Assembly: GCA_020628645.1 (NCBI GenBank) | Contig: JAHDES010000031.1 | Coordinates: forward strand, 1-64,000 | Length of the DNA: 64,000 nt | Source of the DNA: Saprospiraceae bacterium | GTDB lineage: Bacteria > Bacteroidota > Bacteroidia > Chitinophagales > Saprospiraceae | Reading direction: 5' to 3' | Shown: positions 1 to 6,827 of the stretch, piece by piece | Position numbering within the stretch: position 1 is the first letter of the stretch | How the letters are laid out: the number at the start of each line of letters is the position of its first letter | The notes under the pieces: generated by a model | What the model was told of the DNA's origin: nothing | The model's database searches: none | What the model saw: the letters and a program-made list of their open reading frames with translations, nothing else | Translations under genes and position numbers: made by a program

Positions 1-40
1 TTCAATAGTACATAATATATTATTCATCATACGACTTGTG

Positions 41-457
41 TTAAAACCGTAGCCCATTAGGGTCATCTATAGGTGCACATTCAGCTTCAACAATTGCCGC
101 TTGTATTCCACCCGAAGTTGGATCTGGGAAACAATTCATTACTTCAAATTCAAATGTCACGATACTCGTTGTAGGTATAAAACCAATCCAAATATTATTA
201 TGTACACCCGTATTAAAGCCACAAAAATGCAGGGCTTGAGCTGCCATATCAGGTGTAAAAAAAGATGTATTAGATTCCAAGCCATCTATTTCGTTTAATG
301 TACCATGTTCTACATCTCTACAATTATCTGCGGCTATCAATCGACCACAATCGGAATAAATATTGTACTGTGAATAACTGATCGTGTATTGAAAAAAGCA
401 AATAAGGCAAAGGAGGAGTGCCTTAGGAGTTACTAGTGTATAAGTAAACCTCTTCAT
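41..457 (-). CDS. Short secreted protein, N-terminal domain of a gliding-type surface protein, possibly truncated
   Basis: The 138-residue product starts with a signal peptide (basic start, then a Leu/Cys/Phe-rich core ending near YSQ). The rest has six Cys residues and the pattern FCG...NNIWIGFI...FEFEV.NC....GGIQAAI. This resembles the N-terminal domain that precedes long repeat regions in large Bacteroidota type IX cargo proteins, an identification from memory of the family. Here the frame stops just after this domain and there is no sorting domain. If one G of the GGG run near 53-55 is skipped, the frame stays open to the window edge, so a frameshift or sequencing error is possible. Function unknown; it could also be a genuine small secreted protein. 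Confidence 0.6.
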   Translation of the reverse strand: MKRFTYTLVTPKALLLCLICFFQYTISYSQYNIYSDCGRLIAADNCRDVEHGTLNEIDGLESNTSFFTPDMAAQALHFCGFNTGVHNNIWIGFIPTTSIVTFEFEVMNCFPDPTSGGIQAAIVEAECAPIDDPNGLRF

Positions 458-635
458 AATTTTTGTTTAAAGTAATGGTGTAATATTCAATGTAAATATA
501 GTAAAATAATATAAAAAGGAAATAAATATAACTTCGAATTCATCTTATTCTACGACTCCTCAATCCCTTAAATGACAAAGACAAGGTATGAAATTTGGAT
601 TTCCTGTACATGTATTGCTATTCGATAATTGGGCT

Positions 636-2774
636 TTATTCCTTTGCTATTTTGGACTGATGCGCCATGGCTAAACGGATTTGATGATACTCTACTTGAC
701 CTTTCATTTTTTCATGGACTTCGGAAAGGGTAAATGGTGGCTTCATACTATTAATGGTACTTAGAATGGCTTGCAATTCAGCTTCAGATACATATTGATG
801 AATGTCAATATCGACTCCTTTTTCATATAAATAGGCTAAATGAGAAAAAACTGTAATGGCATTAATATTCCGTTTCTTGGCAATTTCAGTTGGAGATAAA
901 CCTTCTTTGAGCAACTGATGCGTTAATACATAAGTAGAACCCGTCACACGCATTCCTTCATCTGTTTTCTTCTTAATAAAGGTGATAATGGCATCCATAA
1001 ATTGATCGCCATATCGCGCTAACTTCCGTTCCCCTACTCCTGAAATTTGACTAAAATCAGCGTCGGTGGTCGGTCGAGTTTCAGCAATTTCCGTCAAAGT
1101 AGCATCATTGAAAATGAGATAAGGCGGTACTCCTTGTTGCTGGGCTAAAGTGCGACGCAATTCCCGTAATACTTCAAAGAGATCATCAATGAGTTGCTGT
1201 TTTTGAGATTTGGGTTTGAATTTGATTTTAGCAGCTTCTCTTTCCGCTTTTTTATCGCGTAATTGAACGAGTTGAACGGTCTTTTTTTCAAATAAAACGG
1301 CTCGGCTAGCCGCAGTTAATTTTAGGGCATTTTTTTGATCGTAGGCAATTTCTAAAAACCCAAGGTTAATCAATTGTTGGATGAAATATTGCCAATCTCC
1401 AAAGCTCTGCTCACGTCCTGCCCCGTAGGTTTTTATTTTATCAAAACCATTTTGAAAAATCTCTCGTCGCCCGGAACCTCGCAATACATCTATAAGCATT
1501 CTGATTCCCACACTTTCTCTCAAGCGAGCAACCGCAGAAAGCGCTTTTTGTGCTAAAATTGTTCCGTTGATATATTGAGGTGGATCTTTACAAACATCGC
1601 AATTACCACAATCCTCTTCTAAATTTTCATTGAAATAATTAAGCAAAATTTTTCGACGACAAATTAGAGCTTCCGCATATTGTTGCATACGCTCCAATTT
1701 GGATAATTTGACTTCCACATTATCTCCTCCTCCTTCTTCAAACATATCTCGATACACCATCACATCTCTATAACTATAAAACATCAAAGTATCTGCTTTT
1801 ACGCCATCGCGCCCCGCCCGACCAATTTCTTGATAATAACTCTCTAAATTTTTAGGCAAATTATAATGAATCACCCAACGAACATTTGACTTGTCAATAC
1901 CCATTCCAAATGCTACCGTTGCACAAACGACTGGAATACGATCATTGATAAAATCTTCTTGTACATCAGAACGTACCTTGGAAGGCATACCCGCATGATA
2001 ACACATGGCTTTGATCCCCTTTCCTTGCAATTTAGAGGCGACTTGTTCTGTATTTTTTCGACTTAGACAATAAACAATTCCAGATTCATTCTTACGGGCT
2101 TTAACAAATTCAATAATTTGTTCCATTCTTTTTTGCCCAGGACGAATTTCTAAACTTAAATTGGGTCGATCAAAAGAGGCAACAAAGGTTTTGGCATCAG
2201 GAATGCCCATTTGTGTGAGAATATCTTTTCGAGTGAGCTTATCGGCTGTTGCCGTTAGAGCAATGATGGGAATAGTAGGAAATTGCTGTTTGATGAATTT
2301 CATTTTGGTGTATTCTGGACGAAAATCGTGTCCCCAAGATGAAATACAGTGCGCCTCGTCTATCGCAAATAAGTTAACTTTAGCACGTTGCAAAAGTGGA
2401 AAAAAATCACCTGATACTAATTTTTCTGGCGAAACATATAACAAATCTATGTTATTATTAAATAAATCATTTTCAACGGCTTGTTGTTCCAAACTACTCA
2501 ATGAACTATTCAAATAAGCGGCATTAATTCCATTTGCAATTAAACCCTCTACTTGATCTTTCATCAAGGAAATTAAGGGCGATACTACTACACAACAGCC
2601 TTCCATTGTAATAGCAGGTATTTGAAAACAGATCGATTTTCCGCCACCCGTAGGCATCAAGACTAAAGCATCATTACCTGCATAAATCGTCTCAACAATT
2701 TCTTCTTGCATGGGACGAAAACTATCGTATCCAAAATATTTTTTTAAAGCTTGTTTAGCGAGTGTGAGGGTCAT
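636..2774 (-). CDS. recQ: ATP-dependent DNA helicase RecQ
   Basis: RecQ is a 3'-5' superfamily 2 helicase used in recombination and replication-fork repair. The 712-residue product carries Walker A PTGGGKS at about residues 41-47, the DEAH box at 139-142, the GRAGRDG motif VI at 318-324, four zinc-binding Cys at about 372, 389, 392 and 395, an RQC winged-helix region (about 406-506) and an HRDC domain (about 528-601). A C-terminal helix-turn-helix segment (about residues 640-690) follows, as in longer bacterial RecQ proteins. The frame is open upstream to 2981, but I chose the ATG at 2774. The homology begins right after it, and the upstream extension would run into the divergent mazG gene and has no RecQ-like content. 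Confidence 0.95.
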   Translation of the reverse strand: MTLTLAKQALKKYFGYDSFRPMQEEIVETIYAGNDALVLMPTGGGKSICFQIPAITMEGCCVVVSPLISLMKDQVEGLIANGINAAYLNSSLSSLEQQAVENDLFNNNIDLLYVSPEKLVSGDFFPLLQRAKVNLFAIDEAHCISSWGHDFRPEYTKMKFIKQQFPTIPIIALTATADKLTRKDILTQMGIPDAKTFVASFDRPNLSLEIRPGQKRMEQIIEFVKARKNESGIVYCLSRKNTEQVASKLQGKGIKAMCYHAGMPSKVRSDVQEDFINDRIPVVCATVAFGMGIDKSNVRWVIHYNLPKNLESYYQEIGRAGRDGVKADTLMFYSYRDVMVYRDMFEEGGGDNVEVKLSKLERMQQYAEALICRRKILLNYFNENLEEDCGNCDVCKDPPQYINGTILAQKALSAVARLRESVGIRMLIDVLRGSGRREIFQNGFDKIKTYGAGREQSFGDWQYFIQQLINLGFLEIAYDQKNALKLTAASRAVLFEKKTVQLVQLRDKKAEREAAKIKFKPKSQKQQLIDDLFEVLRELRRTLAQQQGVPPYLIFNDATLTEIAETRPTTDADFSQISGVGERKLARYGDQFMDAIITFIKKKTDEGMRVTGSTYVLTHQLLKEGLSPTEIAKKRNINAITVFSHLAYLYEKGVDIDIHQYVSEAELQAILSTINSMKPPFTLSEVHEKMKGQVEYHQIRLAMAHQSKIAKE

Positions 2775-2842
2775 GATTTGAATATAAGAAATTTTCTCAT
2801 TTTGTAAAGAACAATCGTATGCCCAAAGATGCTGAATTAAAT

Positions 2843-2850
2843 TATCTTTG
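2843..2850 (+). promoter_or_regulatory. Candidate -7 promoter box of mazG
   Basis: The sequence TATCTTTG fits the Bacteroidota -7 consensus TAnnTTTG and ends 18 bases before the mazG ATG at 2869. A possible TTG start codon at 2848 lies inside this box, which favours the downstream ATG. I see no clear -33 TTG at the usual spacing. Confidence 0.4.
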
Positions 2851-2868
2851 CAAAAAATTACGCTTCTT

Positions 2869-3627
2869 ATGCACCCAAAATTAGTTGCTTTTGATCGCTT
2901 ATTGACTATTATGGATGAACTTCGAGAACAATGCCCTTGGGATCGAAAACAAACTTTCCAATCGCTCAGAAATTTGACCATTGAAGAAACCTATGAATTG
3001 GCAGATGCCATTTTAGAAGAAAATCTAGATGATATTAAAGAAGAAGTAGGTGATCTTTTGTTACATATGGTTTTTTATGCCAAAATAGCGGAAGAAAAAG
3101 AAGCTTGGGATATCAGTACTGCTTTGAATGCTGTTTGTGAAAAATTAATTAAACGTCACCCACACATTTATGGTGATGTAAAAGTCAAGGATGAAGAAGA
3201 AGTCAAGAAAAATTGGGAGCAATTAAAATTAAAAGAAGGTAAAAAATCGGTCTTGTCGGGTGTACCCAAATCGCTTCCTGCGATGGTAAAAGCGTATCGA
3301 ATGCAAGAAAAAACAGCTCAAGTTGGGTTTGAATGGGAAAATGCTGCCCAAGTTTGGGAAAAAGTAGAAGAAGAAATGCAAGAATTTAAAGAAACCATCC
3401 AAGATGATTTGAGCCAAGCACGAAAAGAGGAAGAATTCGGAGATATTTTATTTTCGCTTATCAATTATGCTCGTTTTCAAAATATTGATCCTGAAACAGC
3501 TTTAGAACGCATTAATCAAAAATTTAAAAAACGATTTGAGTACATCGAAGCACAAGCTCCTAAATCCTTGAATGATATGACCCTGGAAGAAATGGACGCC
3601 TTGTGGAATGAAGCGAAAGGGAAGTAG
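2869..3627 (+). CDS. mazG: Nucleoside triphosphate pyrophosphohydrolase MazG
   Basis: MazG hydrolyses (d)NTPs to NMP and pyrophosphate, cleaning the nucleotide pool and modulating stringent responses. The 252-residue product has the N-terminal catalytic module with CPWDRKQTFQSL and the metal-binding helices EETYELADAI and EEVGDLLLHM. A second MazG-like module near the C-terminus contains EFGDILFSLINYARF. Length is close to the roughly 260 residues of well-known MazG proteins. A TTG seven codons upstream would also be in frame but falls in a likely promoter box, so the ATG is preferred. The gene diverges from recQ with a 94-base gap. Confidence 0.94.
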   Translation: MHPKLVAFDRLLTIMDELREQCPWDRKQTFQSLRNLTIEETYELADAILEENLDDIKEEVGDLLLHMVFYAKIAEEKEAWDISTALNAVCEKLIKRHPHIYGDVKVKDEEEVKKNWEQLKLKEGKKSVLSGVPKSLPAMVKAYRMQEKTAQVGFEWENAAQVWEKVEEEMQEFKETIQDDLSQARKEEEFGDILFSLINYARFQNIDPETALERINQKFKKRFEYIEAQAPKSLNDMTLEEMDALWNEAKGK

Positions 3628-3730
3628 ATTTTAGATGAATAGACAAATAGACTTGTAGACGTAGGACTTTTTCTCTATTCTTTATTAGTTAATATTTTCT
3701 ATAATGTCCCTAAATTGATGTGTTAGTTCT

Positions 3731-3758
3731 TTTAGATTTTAGATTTTAGATTTTAGAT
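3731..3758. repeat. Tandem heptamer repeat, 4 x TTTAGAT
   Basis: Four perfect copies of TTTAGAT lie between the convergent mazG and hydrolase genes. The last copy supplies the stop codon of the hydrolase (TTA at 3753-3755, read as TAA on the minus strand). Such short tandem repeats can change length by slippage, which here would alter only the last codons of the hydrolase. Confidence 0.85.
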
Positions 3759-4469
3759 TTTTAAAGTGTGTTTTTGAGGCGCGTCCATCAATAATACCTC
3801 TGAAATATTTCTTAGTACTTCCTTGTTATTCCCCATTCCGAAATGGCTGCTATCCACTTCAATATTCGTATGAATTTCATTTTCTACTGCCATACAAGTA
3901 TCCCAATGCACCACACCATCTTGTTTGGAATAAAAGCAAGTTAAGGGAACAGGGGGTGGTTCTTTGGCTTGTTCGATAAAATCAGGATCGACTTTTTCTT
4001 TGGTTAAATAACTGACAAATTTGAACAGATTGGTCGCATTTGTAGGACGATTTAAATCTGCAAAAGGAGAAGCTAAAGTGATGACGTGGCTCACTTTAGC
4101 TGGATGCAATTTGGCTAGTTCACGAGCATACACTCCTCCCAAACTCCAACCCAATAATATAGTTTTTTCTTGATGTTTTTGATAAATGGAAAGTAGCAAT
4201 TGTTCAAGATTATCAAGATATACTCTTTTCCCAAAATTACGACGCATTCCCGAAGCATACGAGGTATAGCCAATTCGATCAAAAAAACGTCGAAGGGGTT
4301 TGGTAGAACGATCCGAAGCCATAAAACCTGGAATGGCGATAAAGGCTTGACCATTTCCCAATTTTGACGGCGTATAATTGGCACGAAAAGTTCGTCCTTC
4401 TTGGTATTCTCGTATGGCTCGATAGGGTTCAGTAAAATGTAACCACGCAGATGGTGTTTTTCTTTCCAT
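3753..4469 (-). CDS. Alpha/beta-fold hydrolase
   Basis: The 238-residue product has a typical alpha/beta hydrolase layout. An oxyanion-side motif IPGFMASDRST is followed by RRFFDRIGYTSYASGMRRNFG, then the nucleophile elbow GWSLGG (Ser nucleophile), a candidate acid in SKQDGVVHWD, and a candidate catalytic His in SSHFGMG. It resembles small bacterial lipase/esterase-like proteins that start with PGFxxxDRSTxPLR. I see no signal peptide, so it is probably cytoplasmic. The substrate cannot be told from sequence. It is monocistronic: downstream it converges with mazG, and upstream lies the terminator of the next minus-strand gene. Confidence 0.82.
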   Translation of the reverse strand: MERKTPSAWLHFTEPYRAIREYQEGRTFRANYTPSKLGNGQAFIAIPGFMASDRSTKPLRRFFDRIGYTSYASGMRRNFGKRVYLDNLEQLLLSIYQKHQEKTILLGWSLGGVYARELAKLHPAKVSHVITLASPFADLNRPTNATNLFKFVSYLTKEKVDPDFIEQAKEPPPVPLTCFYSKQDGVVHWDTCMAVENEIHTNIEVDSSHFGMGNNKEVLRNISEVLLMDAPQKHTLKI

Positions 4470-4493
4470 AGTAATTGAATCAGTATTGAAATG

Positions 4494-4531
4494 GCAAAAA
4501 AAGGGAAAGCGATAGTTTCACTTTCCCTTTT
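4494..4531 (-). terminator. Intrinsic terminator of the phasin-like gene
   Basis: On the minus strand an 11-bp perfect stem (AAAAGGGAAAG at 4521-4531 pairing with 4499-4509) with an 11-base loop is followed by a T run, the standard form of an intrinsic terminator. It lies 53 bases past the stop codon of the 194-residue gene and before the hydrolase start at 4469. Confidence 0.85.
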
Positions 4532-4583
4532 ATAATCATTCTTATCTATAAAGTAAACTGTTAACTCAGTTTTACGTTTTTGA

Positions 4584-5168
4584 TTAGTTCTTGCTAAAGA
4601 TAGCTTTTATACGGTCGCGAGAATCCATTAATTGAGCTTTAACGGTTTCTAAAGTACCAAAAACAATCTCTTGTTGACGCTCTGCTAATTTCAAACCACC
4701 TTCGATGGTTTTAGCAGTAATGGTTTGAATTTTTTCGCCATTGTTCATTACACCCTCTACGAATTCGTCTGCTGTTTCAAGTGTGAAGGAGTTAATATCT
4801 TTAGCTGTAGATTTGATCGTATCCAAATTTACATTCACATCAATTGCATCAATACGTTTTCTAACAGCCTCTACGCGAGCATCGCTCCAAGCTTTTCCTT
4901 TGTTTACGATATCTGTATACACTTCTTTAGCCGTATCGGTGATTTGCTCATTTACAACTTTAGTTGTTGCTTTAATTTTAGATACGCTTTTTTTCATTTG
5001 AATTTTTTCGAAGCCAGAGGTAGCAACATGTTGCAATTCTTTTGCATTATTGGTCACGTCTTTAACGATGACTTCTGCTGTTTCCTGTACTTTTGAATTT
5101 ACAGTTTTTGCCGTATTAACGATTTTTTGAACGTTAGTTGATTTTTTAGCTGACTTTTTAGCTGCCAT
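4584..5168 (-). CDS. Lysine/alanine-rich helical protein, phasin-like
   Basis: The 194-residue product starts with a basic MAAKKSAKKS tail and continues as low-complexity amphipathic helix rich in Lys, Ala, Thr and Val, with no signal peptide or membrane segment. Residues about 129-178 (FTLETADEFVEGVMNNGEKIQ...ERQQEIVFGTLETV) align by eye with residues 29-78 of the neighbouring 359-residue protein, so the two are paralogous in this segment. Such helices are seen in phasins, which coat storage granules, and in unnamed Bacteroidota proteins. The phasin link is a guess. The gene has its own terminator and is the next gene after 5389-6468 on the same strand. Confidence 0.75.
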   Translation of the reverse strand: MAAKKSAKKSTNVQKIVNTAKTVNSKVQETAEVIVKDVTNNAKELQHVATSGFEKIQMKKSVSKIKATTKVVNEQITDTAKEVYTDIVNKGKAWSDARVEAVRKRIDAIDVNVNLDTIKSTAKDINSFTLETADEFVEGVMNNGEKIQTITAKTIEGGLKLAERQQEIVFGTLETVKAQLMDSRDRIKAIFSKN

Positions 5169-5332
5169 GATTTATGATTTAAAACACAATAAGTAGTTCT
5201 AGGGGATTATTCGGGCAGAAAATTTTTTAGAAAGAGATCAAAATTTTTGCTGGAATAATTAGTACCCCTTAATTACTGTGTTCGGTTTTACAAAAAAATA
5301 ATTGGTTTTCCTATGATAATGTTAGCAACAAA

Positions 5333-5350
5333 TGGAGGAGTAAACCTCCA
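5333..5350 (-). terminator. Possible weak terminator of the 359-residue gene
   Basis: A 6-bp GC-containing stem (TGGAGG / CCTCCA, loop of 6) lies 39 bases past the stop codon at 5389. On the minus strand it is followed by TTTG rather than a long T run, so it may be a weak terminator or just an mRNA 3' hairpin. Confidence 0.35.
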
Positions 5351-5388
5351 CTTGTGCTTTTCTAGTTTATAGACTTAGGCTATTTACC

Positions 5389-6468
5389 TTACCCTTTTTT
5401 CAAATTGCTCACTAAAGTTTTCAATTCATCCATTTTACCAGCAGCAGCTAATTCTGCTTGCTTAGTCCAAGTAGAAGGATCGAATAATTTGTAGCGTGAA
5501 CCTGCTGATGCTAAGATTTCTTTCAATTTAGCTTCAGAAGTATTGACTAATTGAGTATAGGTTGTGATACCAGCTTCATTCAAAATACCTTCTAATTTTG
5601 GGCCGATACCATTTATTAATTTGAGATTATCTTTTGTAGTAGTGGTCGTTTTAGGTGTAGCTACTTTTTTAGCAGTTGCTTTTACTGTTTTGGTAGCTTT
5701 AGTAGTTGTTTTAACTGCTTTTGCTGTTGTTTTTTGTGCTTTAGCAGCTACTTTTTTAACGGTCTTTTTTGTTTCTTTTGCTACAGCTTTCGTTTTTGCT
5801 TCTGTTTTAGCAGCAACTGATTTTACTGCCTTGTCTGCTTTTGCTGTTGCTTTTTTCGCTGTTTTTTTAGCATCTTTCGTTACTGTTTTAGCTGTTTTTT
5901 CAGCTTGTTTGGTATACGATTGAATTGCTTTTTCAGCCGTTTTTACTGCTTCTTTTGCTGTTTTCTCAGCTTTAGCGGCAAATTCCGTAGCTGTCTCTTC
6001 TAGTTCTTCAACTTCTTTCTGAATGAATTTGGTCGCTTCTTTTGCACGATCAATTAATGGCTTAGCCACTTTTTCTGCTCGGCTAAATCCATCTTTTACG
6101 ATATAGTCAAAAGCGGATTTTACTGTTTCACGAGTGTTATTGATTGCTGAGGTAGCATTATCAATTTGATCTTCGATGAAACCTTCTTCTAAACCTACTA
6201 ATTTTTGGAAGCGTGCAGATCCTTTTTTGTACTGTCCAAAGATAGATTCGATTGTTTCAATCGTCATATCTTGTTGCTTTGCAAAAAGAACAGTTCCTTT
6301 GTCTAGCACTTTAGTCGTAATGTCTTGTACTTTTTCTCCTGTAGCAATTGAACCTTCTAAAAGTTCTTCTGTCATAGTGAATACACCTTCATTTAATTCT
6401 GCTACTTTCTTTTTCAGTGTCGTTGCTGTCGTTTTCCAATTTGCTGTATTTGCTTTCTTAGATGCCAT
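5389..6468 (-). CDS. Phasin-like, histone H1-like and helix-hairpin-helix three-part protein
   Basis: The 359-residue product has three parts. Residues about 25-110 match the helical segment of the 194-residue neighbour. Residues about 150-275 are Lys/Ala/Thr-rich with repeated KKTAKKA and KAVK motifs, like histone H1-type tails. Residues about 278-359 hold a helix-hairpin-helix-type domain with LINGIGPKLEGILNEAGI and LASAGSRYKLFDPSTW, a module also seen as a C-terminal extension in some Bacteroidota ribosomal L21 proteins (family knowledge). The basic tail plus HhH suggests nucleic-acid binding, while the N-terminal part suggests granule or self-association. Both are inferences. The promoter region carries a striking 11-bp repeat array at 6533-6561. 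Confidence 0.75.
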   Translation of the reverse strand: MASKKANTANWKTTATTLKKKVAELNEGVFTMTEELLEGSIATGEKVQDITTKVLDKGTVLFAKQQDMTIETIESIFGQYKKGSARFQKLVGLEEGFIEDQIDNATSAINNTRETVKSAFDYIVKDGFSRAEKVAKPLIDRAKEATKFIQKEVEELEETATEFAAKAEKTAKEAVKTAEKAIQSYTKQAEKTAKTVTKDAKKTAKKATAKADKAVKSVAAKTEAKTKAVAKETKKTVKKVAAKAQKTTAKAVKTTTKATKTVKATAKKVATPKTTTTTKDNLKLINGIGPKLEGILNEAGITTYTQLVNTSEAKLKEILASAGSRYKLFDPSTWTKQAELAAAGKMDELKTLVSNLKKG

Positions 6469-6827
6469 TATGGTAATAAGTTTTAATTTAAGTTATTTTT
6501 AAAATTAATTACGATGCAAAAGTAGAAAGGCGAAGTTACAGCTGAGTTACAAATGAGTTACGAGTACTTTTGTCTTTTATCAACACAACTCAACACTTTA
6601 ATTAAATCGCTATTTTTCAAGCACTTACATAAGATTTTATTTTTCAAATTTTATTAAATTATTTTTCTGGAATTAGAAAATTTGATAAATCAAGCCATCT
6701 ATATTTAAAATTGACAAGACGTTTTCTCTACAGTTCGCTACACTTACTCGTTCTTTAGAAGCATTTATAAAAAAGAGAAGCTTCATTTTCAGAAGAAGTT
6801 GTAATTTGGAAGAAATATTGATCTTGT
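6469..6827. promoter_or_regulatory. Divergent intergenic region with two -7 boxes and three 11-bp-spaced repeats
   Basis: This 359-base gap separates the minus-strand HhH gene from plus-strand pbpC. Three copies of (A/G)AGTTAC stand at 6533-6539, 6544-6550 and 6555-6561, exactly 11 bp apart. On the minus strand TACTTTTG (6517-6524) and on the plus strand TACTTTTG (6565-6572) fit the TAnnTTTG -7 consensus and flank the array. Neither box has a clear -33 TTG. The 7-bp unit with 4-bp spacer is the arrangement bound by OmpR/PhoB-type regulators, so activator-dependent divergent transcription is a reasonable inference. I see nothing definite in the rest, 6573-6827. Confidence 0.55.

Noticed and set aside
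2775-2981. N-terminal extension of recQ by 69 codons
   Set aside because: The extension overlaps the divergent mazG gene, has no RecQ-like sequence, and the family homology begins at the ATG at 2774.
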